Positions 9,779-21,080 of a stretch of 64,000 nucleotides of DNA are shown here, piece by piece. How positions within the stretch are numbered: the stretch's first letter is position 1; each line of letters opens with the position of its first letter. The stretch is taken from positions 1,620,169 to 1,684,168 of the forward strand of contig NZ_LT615227.1 of assembly GCF_900096755.1 (NCBI RefSeq). The letters run 5' to 3'. The notes under the pieces are model-generated. The model saw only the letters and a program-made list of their open reading frames with translations, did not search any database and was not told the origin of the DNA. The position numbers and the translations under genes were made by a program. The DNA is from Polynucleobacter necessarius (lineage in GTDB: Bacteria; Pseudomonadota; Gammaproteobacteria; Burkholderiales; Burkholderiaceae).

Positions 9779-11311
9779 CTATTTTCCTAATGGCTGTGAA
9801 AAATTAGTCGCATTAGAAGGTGGCGGATTAGGGAATTTTTTAACAGACGCCAAATACTCCTGAACCACTTTAAAGATTGGCTCTGCAGTCCATCCGTAAT
9901 GGGTCATTTGTAGATCTTCGTGTGGATCCATTTCAATATTGTAGAACTTTGGATAGTACATCGGTGCAGCATTCGCATAGATACCGCCAACCATCTGTTG
10001 CCCAGTACCTGTTCGTGCCATGTCTTTGAAATAGTATCTCCACTGCTTCCAGCGCCCAGCCACTAAATCAGGACCAATAAAGGTAAGCAAAGATTCGCGA
10101 TTGCCTGCGGTACTTTTTCCATTCAGCACATCTATCTGATTAACTCCATCAATGGCGCGATCTGACGGCAGCTTTGCACCCAGAATATTGGCAAAGGTCG
10201 GCATAAAGCCCATGGTTGAGAACATGGCATACGAAGTGCTTCCTGGTGCTATATGACCAGGCCAACGAATAATGCAGAAGGTACACGAACAGCACCCTCA
10301 GTAGGCTCACCGAGATCGCCGCGAAACGGACCGTTCGATCCCATGTCTGGCGCGCCCAAGCCCAGACGATCCCAATTCATAAAGTATTGGCCGGTGCCAC
10401 CATTGTCAGACGCAAATACAAGAATAGTGTTGTCCTCTATATTCATTTCTTTGAGGGCATCCATTACCTGTCCAACGTGATAATCGCCTTCCATCATCTT
10501 GTCTCCATACTGACCAATGCGAGACTTTCCAGCAAACTGCTTTGATGGGAGGTTCGGTGAATGCCCCATTGAAAATGGGAGATAAAGGAAGAATGGTTTG
10601 CCAGCTGCATTTTGCTGCTTCATGAATGCAATCGACTTATCAGTGAGCTCATTGTCAATTTCTGCACGCACTGCCAGCCATGGTGTATGGCTTCACATGT
10701 TCTAGCAGTCCATTTCCCTTTTGCTGATTTATCCACGGACCTTTGTCATAAAGAACTTTCTCAGGAGCATTTCCAAACGAGTGTGTTTGCATTGCCATTT
10801 GCACATATGCAGCAGAATCCCAAGAGGTATCTGGAGGGATTCCATAGTACTGATCAAAGCCATGAGCACCTGGCAGGCTTTGAGGCGCACCTCCAAGATG
10901 CCACTTACCAAAGATAGCTGTCGCATAACCTGCATCCTTAAATAGCTGGCCCATTGTGTAGGCCTTACTAGAAAGAGTGTTGAGCGTCCCGGGCTCAGCA
11001 ACGAGTGACAAACCATTGCGAATCGAGTATTGCCCAGTCATCAATGCAGCGCGTGATGGTGTGCAAGCAGGCTCAACCAAATATTGAGTGAGTCGCAATC
11101 CACTTTTAGCCAATTCATCTGCACGTGGTGTAGGCGCACCTCGTAACTCACCGCCTCCATAAGAACCCAGATCCCCATATCCAACGTTATCCGCCAATAT
11201 GAATACAACATTTGGTTTCTTTTGATTTGGGGTTGAAGTAGATTGGGCGAATGCAGCCGGCACAACCATCGTGGCAGACAAAACTCCAATAAGAATGCGT
11301 TTAAATAGCAT
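9779..11311 (-). pseudogene. Type I arylsulfatase, two frameshifts
   Basis: A secreted sulfatase in three frames. The first holds a signal peptide (MLFKRILIGVLSATMVVPAAFA), PNVVFILADNVGYGDLGSYG (metal-binding Asp residues), EPACTPSRAALMTGQ (CxPSR, whose Cys would become formylglycine) and GKWHLGG. The second has LYLPFSMGHSPN and LVFASDNGG. The third, from about 10225, carries the C-terminal domain. Breaks are near 10665 and 10245. ATG 11311 is preferred because GAAGAGA precedes it; an ATG at 11341 overlaps the stop of the upstream sulfatase gene and would indicate coupling. The enzyme needs the FGE encoded downstream in the same operon, itself broken. Confidence 0.88.
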
Positions 11312-11333
11312 TGCTGTTCTCTTCACTTTAAAT

Positions 11334-12163
11334 TCAATCATTAATTAGAGATGCCTGCTTTTTAGGGTAGTCCTTAAAGTCCTCACCTACTTTGATATTG
11401 GGGTACTCTTTAATACTCTTCTCATAGCCATCAATCCATTTGAAATTCATGGCATAAACCCAACCTAGAGTCAGATCCGTGTACATAAGATTGTTATCTT
11501 CATGCGGATCGCTACTCAAGTCATAAATCATCGGAATCTGCGGCTTCACATAAGGCTTACCAATTGACTCAGGAGATTCTGCGTAGCGGAAGATCGTTTT
11601 ATAGATTTTCCACTTAATCGACATCAACTCACCATCAATACCAAAGAATGGATATAAATCGCGGCCAGTCGTTTTACTCTTACCTAACATGAAATTCGAA
11701 GCATCCACGCCATCGATCGGTCTATCCTTTGGCACCAAATTGGATGAGCCGACCATGCCAGCGATTGTTGGCATCCAATCCACTGCAGCAAACATTTCCT
11801 CAGTAACGACGCCAGATGGAACATGACCCGGCCAACGAATCATTGCAGGCACGCGCATACTTCCTTCAAACGGCGTGCTGAAAAAATTACCGCGAAATGG
11901 CCCATTAGTCGCCCCACCAACTTGAGGACTTGCACCGCCGCCAGCATTATCACTACTGAAAATGAAGATGGTGTTGTCTTCAACACCAGCATCCTTTACC
12001 GCCTGCATTACCTGTCCAACGCGATAATCCATCTCTGCAACTAAATCCGCAAAGAGACCGCCGCGAGCGGTAGACACTTTAAAGAAAAGTTTGGATTAGC
12101 CATTGGCAGCTCATGCATAAATGAAATGGACAATATTCCAATCAGGATTTTCTTCAAGAACAT
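11334..12163 (-). pseudogene. Second arylsulfatase, N-terminal catalytic part deleted
   Basis: First gene of the operon. ATG at 12163, with GGAG six bases upstream, opens a signal-peptide-like start (MFLKKILIGILSISF). This runs directly into MHELPMANPNF, which corresponds to the middle of a sulfatase. The segment with the metal-binding Asp and the CxPSR formylglycine site (roughly 150-200 residues) is missing. After a further frame change near 12075 the rest is readable: LVAEMDYRVGQVMQAVKDAG, FIFSSDNAGGG, and a C-terminal domain ending KKQASLIND. The gene cannot encode an active sulfatase. It is a paralogue of the neighbouring gene at 9779-11311. Confidence 0.85.
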
Positions 12164-12288
12164 CGCCATCTCCACTTTGTAATGTTTTTATACTCAGCCC
12201 GCACCGCTTATCTGCAAGCTGCTTTGAGGCGCTTGATTTGCCTAAGCTAAGAAATCATACTGCAATCAATAACGATAACCAATAAAAA

Positions 12289-12306
12289 AACCACCCGCAG
12301 GTGGTT
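12289..12306 (-). terminator. Intrinsic terminator after tRNA-Ser
   Basis: Stem AACCACC / GGTGGTT with loop CGCA. On the minus strand the stem is followed by seven T. It lies 10 bases after the CCA end of the tRNA. Confidence 0.8.
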
Positions 12307-12315
12307 AGTAGAATT

Positions 12316-12405
12316 TGGCGGAAGAGGTGAGATTCGAACTCACGGAGGACTTTCATCCTCGCCAGTTTTCAAGACTGGTGCATTCAACCGCTCTGCCACT
12401 CTTCC
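12316..12405 (-). tRNA. tRNA-Ser (anticodon UGA)
   Basis: A 90-base class II tRNA on the minus strand. The 5' GGAAGAG pairs with CTCTTCC before the encoded GCCA end. The anticodon loop is CTTGAAA with anticodon TGA. The long variable arm GCGAGGATGAAAGTCCTCC, typical of serine tRNAs, and the T loop TTCGAAT are present. No base that would break the cloverleaf is seen. Confidence 0.95.
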
Positions 12406-12423
12406 ATTTCCACTCTTCCATTT
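12396..12423. repeat. 14-bp perfect tandem duplication at the tRNA-Ser 5' end
   Basis: CCACTCTTCCATTT occurs at 12396-12409 and again directly at 12410-12423. The first copy includes the first ten bases of the tRNA; the second lies in its leader. It has the form of a replication-slippage duplication. Confidence 0.9.
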
Positions 12424-12452
12424 CTTGAATCCGATTCGATTCAAGCCCTAGA

Positions 12453-13588
12453 TTATAAAGAACTTTTGATTTGACCTTCTAAATACCTGGCTATGGCCAA
12501 GCTAGAAGTAAGCTCAGGGGACTCAAAGCCATATAGATTAAAGAGTCCATGCAAACCGTGTTCTTTGGGGGTGTCAAAACAGAAGTCTCCGGCCGGGGCA
12601 TTGGGGGACGATTTTGGCCCTGACCCCTGAATAATCAGGTTGTAATGAGCCGTCTTTGAGGTCTGGCCAATAGCGCCTGACTGCCTCATAAAAGCCTTCT
12701 CCCCGCTTTGGATCGACTGTGTAGTCAATCTGCCCTTCCGTCTCGATATCGAGCCACTCTACGTCGGGACCAAACTTGGCCTGCCCTCCCATGTCCAATG
12801 TGAGGTGAACGCCTAGCCCGCCAGGCTCTGGGATCGGATAAATCAAATGTTTGAAGGGTGACTTACCAGACAGAGAGAAATAGTTTCCTTTTGCAAAATA
12901 GGCTTTCGGAATTCGACCCTTTTCTAAGCCCCCAATTTTTTGAGCCACTGCAGGCGCACTCATACCTGCGCAATTAATCAGCAGCGTGGTTTGAATCTTC
13001 ATACCATCGGGCCCGCCGATCTCTAGCTCAAATCCACCTTCTGCATTTGCGCCAATAGGCTTGGCGCTTAATAAAGGAGATTGATAAGCAATCATGCCGC
13101 CTGCATCTTCAAAGCCACCCAGTAGTGACAACATGTAACCATGACTATCCACAATACCGGTTGAGGATGACAGAATCGCTGCGCAGCACTGTAGATTAGG
13201 TTCAAGCGCCCTTGCCTCATCACCCGAAATCATTTTGATCTCAGGCACTCCATTGTTTTGCGCCTTATAACAGAATGGCTTGCAGATCATCCATTTGAGT
13301 GGCATCACTAGCCACAATCAGTTTTCCATATGGTTGAGTAGCTACCTGGTGGCTACGGCAATATTCATAAAGGAGTCGATTGCCTGCGACACAGAGCTTG
13401 GCTTTGAGGGAGTCTTTGGGGTAATAAATACCCGCATGAATCACTTCGCTGTTTCGGGCGCTACTAATTGTGCCAAAGGCATTCTCACGCTCTAGCAAGA
13501 TGGTTTCTCGACCCTGAAGCGCCATTTCGCGAGCGACAGCAAGCCCCACCACTCCGGCCCCAATCACTACACAGTCAATTTGCTCCAT
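12453..13588 (-). pseudogene. lhgO: FAD-dependent L-2-hydroxyglutarate oxidase-like protein, two 1-base insertions
   Basis: DAO-family flavoprotein. The first frame (13588 to about 13270) has [18 protein letters not shown] (GxGxxG FAD site), [16 protein letters not shown] and [14 protein letters not shown], strongly like LhgO/L2HGDH. It continues in a second frame with [33 protein letters not shown] and PDYSGVRAK. A third frame ends with PNAPAGDFCF, EHGLHGLFNLYGFESPELTSSLAIA. An extra T near 13268 and an extra C in a C5 run near 12610 account for both breaks; removing them restores a protein of about 377 residues. Because both lesions are single bases, sequencing error is possible. The product would oxidise L-2-hydroxyglutarate to 2-oxoglutarate. 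Confidence 0.8.
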
Positions 13589-13721
13589 GAATTTGTCTCA
13601 CTTATTTACCCACTATTGTCCAATTTTTATGGGTTTTTCATTCCTTGCCTGGAATATGCCGAAATCCTATCATTTTCAGTGTTTTAGGGGTTTTTCCAGC
13701 CCTTCTTGATAAAATCTAGAA

Positions 13722-15224
13722 ATGTCTTCTAGACCCATGCAATCCCCAGACAATTTGCCCAATAGCGCGCATACAGCTGTAGACGTAGTGCTGGACACTG
13801 CCTATCAAAATATCAATGACGCGCAGTGGAGCGATTTGTTTGCTGCCGCCAGAAAATCCAAGCTAGAAGAATTCATTGCCGACATGTTTGCCGGCAAGCA
13901 CATCAATTTAAGCGAAGATCGCCCGGCTCTGCACTCTGCGCTACGCAATCTTTCTAAAGCACCAGTTTTGCTCGACGGTAAAGATGTCATGCCTGCGGTA
14001 ACCAAAGTCTGGCAGCGCATTGAAGCGCTCTGTAATAAATGGGTTGGCGTTACCGATGTCATTCATATTGGTATCGGCGGCTCTGATTTCGGACTACGCC
14101 TGGCTATCGAAGCTTTGGCACACGTTCCCGAGATTGAAAGCCGCGGTATGCAGATGCATTTTCTTGCCAATATTGATACTGCTGAATTAGCGCGCATCCT
14201 AGATCGTGCACAACCCAATAGCACCCGTGCCATCATTGTTTCTAAGTCGTTCACCACCCTAGAAACCGCCATGAATGCCAAGGCGGTCGTTGCCTGGCTT
14301 AAAAACAGTGGCTGCACCCAAGGTCAGATTGCGCGCTCTTTGTTTGCAGTGACAGCGAACGTTCCTGCCGCCAAAGAGTTTGGCGTTGAAGAGGATAACA
14401 TCTTCCCATTCTGGGATTGGGTGGGTGGCCGTTATTCTGTATGGTCTGCAGTTGGCCTACCAATTGCTTTGCAATATGGCTTTAAAACTTTTGAAGATTT
14501 CCTAGCCGGCGCTCATGCCATGGATTTGCATTTTAAAAATGCCCCGCTTGAGCAAAACCTGCCGGTGATCATGGCGCTTGCCCTACTGCACCAACAAGAA
14601 AAACGTGGCATCAAAGCTTATGCAGCCATTCCGTATGCGGATGCCTTAGATTGGTTTCCAAAGTGGCTGCAGCAGCTGGATATGGAAAGTAACGGCAAGA
14701 GCGTTGGTCGGGATGGTAAGCCAGTTAAGCATTCTTCACCAGTGGTATTTGGTAGCGCAGGAAGTAATGCGCAGCATTCTTATTTTCAGCTTTTCCACCA
14801 AGGCCCTGAAGTCATCCCCATTGACTTTATTGCTGTGCGCAAACCGATGAGTGATCGGCCTGAGGCCATGGCTCATCATCACATCCTGCTTTCCAATTGC
14901 CTGGCTCAAGCACAGGCTTTGGCACACGGCAAGTCAGCCGCCAACCCAAATGATGTTTACCCAGGTAATCGCCCAAGCAATCTCTTGTTCTTGCCTGAAC
15001 TCAATGCGTTCTACCTCGGCGCCCTCTTAGCGCTATATGAAAATCGTGCAGCCACTCTTGGTGCACTGTGGAATATCAACAGTTTTGATCAACCCGGTGT
15101 TGAATACGGCAAAGTACTCGCTAAGCCGATTGAAAAAGCCTTAGTAGGCGGCTCAGATCAAATTAGCCCAACAGATAGCATCGACGCAGTTACAGCGGCC
15201 CGCATTAATTTCTTAAATTCTTAG
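13722..15224 (+). CDS. pgi: Glucose-6-phosphate isomerase
   Basis: A 500-residue phosphoglucose isomerase interconverting glucose 6-phosphate and fructose 6-phosphate. Signatures: DVIHIGIGGSDFGLRLAIEA, IIVSKSFTTLETAMNA (phosphate-binding SxTxxT), FWDWVGGRYSVWSAVGLP, and near residue 340 MESNGKSVGRDG. HHILLSNCLAQAQAL carries the catalytic His region. Slightly shorter than the enterobacterial enzyme but complete. The next gene, a phosphohexomutase, starts 13 bases after its stop, so the two form a sugar-phosphate operon. Intact. Confidence 0.95.
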   Translation: MSSRPMQSPDNLPNSAHTAVDVVLDTAYQNINDAQWSDLFAAARKSKLEEFIADMFAGKHINLSEDRPALHSALRNLSKAPVLLDGKDVMPAVTKVWQRIEALCNKWVGVTDVIHIGIGGSDFGLRLAIEALAHVPEIESRGMQMHFLANIDTAELARILDRAQPNSTRAIIVSKSFTTLETAMNAKAVVAWLKNSGCTQGQIARSLFAVTANVPAAKEFGVEEDNIFPFWDWVGGRYSVWSAVGLPIALQYGFKTFEDFLAGAHAMDLHFKNAPLEQNLPVIMALALLHQQEKRGIKAYAAIPYADALDWFPKWLQQLDMESNGKSVGRDGKPVKHSSPVVFGSAGSNAQHSYFQLFHQGPEVIPIDFIAVRKPMSDRPEAMAHHHILLSNCLAQAQALAHGKSAANPNDVYPGNRPSNLLFLPELNAFYLGALLALYENRAATLGALWNINSFDQPGVEYGKVLAKPIEKALVGGSDQISPTDSIDAVTAARINFLNS

Positions 15225-15237
15225 TTAGAAGGTTTTC

Positions 15238-16623
15238 ATGCAACTGTCTCCATCTATTTTTAAAGCCTATGACATTCGCGGCATCATCGATGAGACGCTA
15301 GATCCTTCTATTGCCAAGTTGATTGGCCAAGCATTTGGCACTGAAATGCGCGAGCTTGGCGAAACTGAGATTGTCATTGGTCGCGATGGACGTTTGTCAG
15401 GCCCCAGCCTGATTGAAGCCTTAACTGAAGGCTTACTCTCTACAGGCATTAATGTTATTGACTTAGGCATGGTTGCGACCCCTATGGTGTACTTTGGCGC
15501 GAACCAAGTACTTGATGGCAAGAAGCCTAAGTCAGGAATCATGATTACTGGTAGCCACAATCCGCCAAACTACAACGGCTTCAAAATGGTTTTGGGTGGC
15601 GCAGCAATCTACGGCGATCAGATTCAGGCTTTACGTCAGCGCATTGAAGCCAAGAAATTTGCCACAGGTCAAGGTAGCCGCTCTACTTTTGACATCTTCC
15701 CGATGTATCTCAAGCATATTGTGGGAGACGTGAAGTTAGCTCGCCCTATGAAAATTGCTGTCGATTGCGGTAATGGTGTTGGCGGTGCATTTGCGGGTCA
15801 ACTCTTTAGAGCCTTAGGTTGCGAAGTACAGGAACTATTCTGCGAGGTTGATGGCCATTTTCCGAATCACCATCCAGATCCAGCCCATATTGAGAACCTG
15901 CAAGATCTCATCAAGAACCTACAGACTACCGATAATGAATTAGGCCTTGCTTTTGATGGTGATGCCGACCGTTTAGGCGTAGTCACTAAAGATGGTCAAG
16001 TGATTTTTCCTGATCGTCAAATGATGTTGTTTGCAAAAGATGTTCTCTCCAGAAATCCAGGCGGTCAGATTATTTATGACGTCAAGTGCACCCGCAATCT
16101 CACTACCTATGTAAAACAACACGGCGGTGAACCGTTAATGTGGAAAACGGGTCACTCTTTAGTTAAAGCAAAGCTCAAAGAAACTGGCGCTCCTTTGGCC
16201 GGTGAAATGTCAGGCCATATCTTCTTTAAAGACCGCTGGTTTGGATTTGATGACGGCCTTTATACCGGCGCTCGTTTATTAGAGATCCTCTCCAAAGAGA
16301 AAGATCCCAATCAAACGCTCAATGATTTACCAAATGCGATCTGCACCCCTGAATTACAACTAGCCTGCGCTGAAGGTGAGCCTTTTGCTTTGCTAGAAAC
16401 CATCAAAGCCAACGCCAAGTTCCCCACTTCTGAATCGATCAACACAATTGATGGTGTACGCGTGGAATATGCCGATGGTTTTGGTTTGGCTAGACCATCC
16501 AATACAACTCCTGTAGTGGTCATGCGTTTTGAGGCTGATAGTGAAGCAGCGATTGCTCGTATTCAAGCAGAATTTAAAGCTGTATTGTTGGCTGCTAAGC
16601 CTGGTGCAAAGTTGCCGTTTTAA
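15238..16623 (+). CDS. Phosphomannomutase/phosphoglucomutase (AlgC/ManB type)
   Basis: A 461-residue alpha-D-phosphohexomutase. FKAYDIRGI is near the N-terminus. GIMITGSHNPPNYNGFKMV contains the phosphoserine loop (Ser of TGSHNP). LAFDGDADRLGVV is the metal-binding DxDxD loop. GEMSGHIFFKDRWFGFDDG is the sugar-specificity loop. It interconverts hexose 6- and 1-phosphates to feed cell-envelope sugar synthesis; substrate choice (mannose or glucose) cannot be read from sequence alone. Follows pgi closely and is followed by a strong terminator. Intact. Confidence 0.93.
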   Translation: MQLSPSIFKAYDIRGIIDETLDPSIAKLIGQAFGTEMRELGETEIVIGRDGRLSGPSLIEALTEGLLSTGINVIDLGMVATPMVYFGANQVLDGKKPKSGIMITGSHNPPNYNGFKMVLGGAAIYGDQIQALRQRIEAKKFATGQGSRSTFDIFPMYLKHIVGDVKLARPMKIAVDCGNGVGGAFAGQLFRALGCEVQELFCEVDGHFPNHHPDPAHIENLQDLIKNLQTTDNELGLAFDGDADRLGVVTKDGQVIFPDRQMMLFAKDVLSRNPGGQIIYDVKCTRNLTTYVKQHGGEPLMWKTGHSLVKAKLKETGAPLAGEMSGHIFFKDRWFGFDDGLYTGARLLEILSKEKDPNQTLNDLPNAICTPELQLACAEGEPFALLETIKANAKFPTSESINTIDGVRVEYADGFGLARPSNTTPVVVMRFEADSEAAIARIQAEFKAVLLAAKPGAKLPF

Positions 16624-16667
16624 ATCTTCTTAATCTAACGATGAAGGTTCGATCTGAGAGCCTCTAA

Positions 16668-16698
16668 ATGCCCCTCTTTTTATTGAGGGGCATTTTTT
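16668..16698 (+). terminator. Intrinsic terminator of the pgi operon
   Basis: Stem ATGCCCCTC / GAGGGGCAT with an eight-base loop followed by TTTTT. It lies between the phosphohexomutase stop and the convergent end of the tpsA gene. Confidence 0.9.
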
Positions 16699-19600
16699 AT
16701 TTCTTAGTTGTCACCGCAATTCATATCACCGTTGGAATCAACGGTACATACTGCATCCACGCCATCCTTGCTAACCAATGCATTTGCAGCAACCGATCTG
16801 CTACGCACAATCTCAGCCCTTACAGGAGCGCTGACAGAGACGGCTGCTATGAGGGCGCGCTCATTCGCCGTCATTTGCACTTGATCTGCGTGGAAGTCTA
16901 TTACTTCCCTGAGTGAACCAGCATCCACAATTGAAGGTGTAAATGCAATGGATGGAGACGCTTGGTATGGCGCCTGATATGTCTCAGGAGCAACATACCC
17001 AAGAGCATTAGCCAAGGTTGGCGCAGACCATTGATTGGAAGCGCTACCGGTATTTGAATTATTTGCATAGTTGCTTGATCCATAGATAGCTAATGATGCA
17101 GAGTTACCGTTGTAAAGATTGAGCTGCACCTCACCGTTGCTTGTGTGGGTTGGCAGAATGAAGTTAACTGCCTGTGCAGCCACTGGATCCCAGACTGAGA
17201 ATGTAACAACGCCACCGCTTGTAGCAGCAGAAGCCGTCATACTTGCCGCGCCGTAGATTTGACTTGAATAAGTAGCTGCACCACCAACAATGCTGATGCT
17301 GCCAACATACTGACTATTGCTACTTGCAGGCACGGCGCTGTGGTTTATGGCTGTTTGGCTGTTCACGCTATAGAGTGGTGCAATAGCACCCACAGGCTCA
17401 CCATACACAATGGCTGGCGGGCTGGATGCAGCCGAGGCAATTGAAGGTGCAATCGCAGCTACCAGTAAAGTATGCGTATTCACTATGACATCATTTACGG
17501 AACCATTAAAGACAACGCTAGGGTATTCAGAAATCAAGGTTCTGATGTACATTGGGTTTGTATTGAGGTAATCAATCGAGCTCACTAAGGCGCCGCGCTG
17601 GTATTCAAAATACTCACGATAGCCGTTAAACAAGAAACCGAGTGTCCTTGGTTTATTCAAATAAGTAGCATCACCAATGAATATGTTGCCAGTATATGTT
17701 TGTGATGTTGCAGTAAGGATATCTGCCAACACATATATCGATCTACCTGTAATCTCGATGGAATTAAGGCGTGCAATTAAGCCAATGCTGTCGCCCAATG
17801 TAACGGTCGTGGTACCTGCATCAACTAATAACGATTGCGTCTTAGAGGCTGCCCGTCAACAGTGCCCAGCAAGCTGATATTGGCATTTTGGGTAGTTAGG
17901 CTAATAGTATTTGCGCCTGCCATGGAGGCGTTTAAACCAGCCGCAGTTGTAGCAAGCCTTAAGTCACCATAAGACTGAGTGCCTGTAGTGGTGATGCTAC
18001 TCAAGAGGGTCATAGAGCCCGTCGCATTAACGGCAACTAATGTCACGCCGCCGCTAGCCGTACCAAATAGACCGCCGTTGGACTGGATATTGCCCGCAGC
18101 AATCGCATTATTTGACCCTGCAATTAACGTTGCACCTGAGTTGATGGTTGTGCCACCGGTAAATGAATTGTTTCCAGATAGGGTTACCGCACCGGTATTC
18201 ATAATCGTGACACTACCAACACCACTAATTGGCATTGCTAGAGTTGCAGCGCTTGGCAGGTTAATCGCAAGATTGCCGTTATCTTCAACTGCAGATGTGA
18301 TGGGCATACCTACCGCCGCATCGTAAACAACATTTTTCCCGACTGGGATGATGACATTTGCTACGTTAGGCGTCCCTACGCCAACCAAACCAACTGGTGA
18401 TTGCGTTGGTACCGCGCCAACTATAGAAGTACCGGTAGTTGTCCAGCTCGCAGGATTAGACCAATTGCCTCCATTAGGGCCTGTATCGGTAACTGAATTG
18501 AGTTGCGTGATCTCACCGTTCGCGGGTCCATTACCACCGGCTCCAGCAACATAAACAGCACCACCAGATACAACGTAGTTGGAGGCACTGGCACCAGCAC
18601 CTGAGAAAGTAATGCCAACTGTATAACCCAAATTAGCACCTACGTTCTGAGTGCTGAAGGTACCCGTAGCCAAGGCACTCACATTATCGCCATTGAAAAA
18701 TGCTCCAGGACTTGTCGTTAAGGCCAAACCAGTCATATATACAGAACCGTCATATGGTTTAGTAGTGCCGGTAATGCCAAGATCATTGAAGCTCAATACT
18801 TTAGGCGTTACATTAATCAAACCTAATACAGCAAGGCCATTGCCAAAATTAGCACCATTCAAACTGAGGCTATCAATCGCGACGCTATTTGCAGTTAGGA
18901 CAGCCTTATTCACAATGAGATTTCCAGGTGTATACGTAATGTCGTAGTTACCTGCAAAACCACCCGATCCTACTGTTGAGCCTGCAGGATTGCTAATGAG
19001 AAGATTGCCGGCATAGCCCGTTGGATTAGCATTAATCAGTCCAGAAACTACTTGGCTATTGCCCCCCCGCTTGGCCTGTTTGTGAGGCATTACTCAAAAT
19101 GACGGCGGTTGATACATAGTCACCATTTACTAGGCCTGTAGCCGTAAGGGCTGATTGTTGGGACAGCACCAATGGGGATCCATAGGTTGTAGTTTGATTA
19201 CTTGCAGCAATTATTAAGTTTGCCTTCGTAATGCTGAGCACATCATCTGGAGCAGTAATGATGTAATTAGGATTGCTTGTAGCGGTTGCTGTAATTGGGT
19301 AGTTAGCTACGGGAGATGCTGAACCAGCCGTTCCATTAAAGGAGCGCGCTGTTGTTGTTAAAGATACCGGCGTGGAATCGCCATTGACCAATCCTTGACC
19401 AGCAATTGAATACGTAAGCACGGGTAAGGTGGATGCACCGTATACCATCGTTTTATTATCAATTGCAATTGTCAAAGCCCTAGGCGTAATAGTAATCTGT
19501 CCGGCCACATAACTAATGGTGTAATTGCCCAGACCCACTCCGGTAGCAGAACTTAGTGTTATTGCATAAGCCAAACCGTTATTTACTGATGCTGTAACAA

Positions 19601-20029
19601 GACCTCCTGTGCTACTGAGGTTGACGGAATTTACTACATCTCCATTCAACAAGCCAGAGCTTGTATAGCCGACAACAGCGGAAGCCACTACCCCACCGCT
19701 GTTATAAGTAACGCTATTAGTACTTGTAGCAAGATTGCCGTAGACCTTGCTATCGTTTGCAGCAGTAATAACAAGTGGTGCAGGCGTAATCGTGACGTTC
19801 GCTGGAACATAACTAGCAATAGTGTAGTTTCCACTTGCCGCTACGTTTCCTTGACTAATGACATAGCTTGATCCGACATTAGCGGTATTGGAGGCGTTTG
19901 TGGTGAGGCTACCGGCTAAGGTGGCAGATGTATCACCCCCAACTAAACCACTACTATAGGGTATAGGCCAAACTTGGAACTGCGGAACCGTAAACCATGG
20001 AAGCAGCTGTAGCACGCACAGTTAACGGC

Positions 20030-21080
20030 GCTGGCGAAATGGTCACGCTGCCAAAAGTTGGGTTGATTACGGTGTAGTTGGAAGCTAAACCTGTACCGTT
20101 CGCCAAAACGAGATTGTTCAGACTTTGCAGAGCCGCAGATCCCACATTCGGGTTGGTTAAAACGGCTCCACCAGAAACAACCCCAAGAGTTTGACCCAAA
20201 ATACCTGTAATAGTTAAACCAGATGCAGCCACTGCGGTGGAAGCGTCATAAACTTTTGCCGCTGAGATTGTGATTGACGCTGGAGTCACCGTAATATTGG
20301 CTGGCACACAGTTGGTCAATGCGTAGTCGCCGGAAACCGCCAAAGTTCCGCGGCTAATTAGGTAATTTGAACCTACATTAGAAGAGCTTGTCGCTGTTGT
20401 GATGAGGCCACCACTGAAGTTTGCGGACGCATCACCGTTTACTAAGCCTGTATAGGTGTAGACCAAGCTTGGAGCGCTAGATCCATACACCATGGATGCT
20501 GCAGTAGCGCTTACTGTAATTGGCGCCGGCGTAACTGTCATTGCGCCATCAATATAAGTAATACTGTAGTTTGCAAGTCCACTTCCTAAAGCTGCACCTG
20601 GGGTAATGGTGTATGTGTTACCACCATTGACGCCAGCACTTGCTTGGCCACCGGAACTACTCAAAGTAACTGAGCCAATAGCATCGGCGGTTCCAGTAAT
20701 GAGGCCTGAGACAACGTAGCCAGAAGATGCTGTAGAAGACCCTAAGATATTGTAGGTAACATTTACTGGTCGTAGTGGAGCTGCCGTATGCCTTACTATC
20801 GTTAGGGGCTGTAATCATTAATGGCGCCGGTGTAATTGTGACGCTTCCGAAGATTGGATTAAGCAAGGTGTAATTGGATGCCAATCCAGTGCCGTTAGCC
20901 AACACCAAATTACTAAAGCTTTGTAGCGCAGCAGCACCAACGTTTGGATTTGTCAAAATTGCGCTTCCAGAACTAGCACCAAGGGTTTGGCCAGCAACAC
21001 CCACAATAACTAGACCAGATGCATTTACAGAAGTATTGCCGTCATAAACCTTAGATGCTGTCACCGTGATAGGCGCCGGC
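20030..21080 (-). repeat. Second internal duplication, period about 790 bases
   Basis: The coding strand at about 21080-20820 and 20290-20030 encodes nearly the same module. VYDxxTxVxASGLxIxGxxGQTLG is followed by LTNPNVG, AALQS, then NLVLANGTGLASNYT and FGSVTI. The NLVLANGTGLASNYT string is identical in both copies, which suggests a more recent event than most of the array. Confidence 0.82.
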
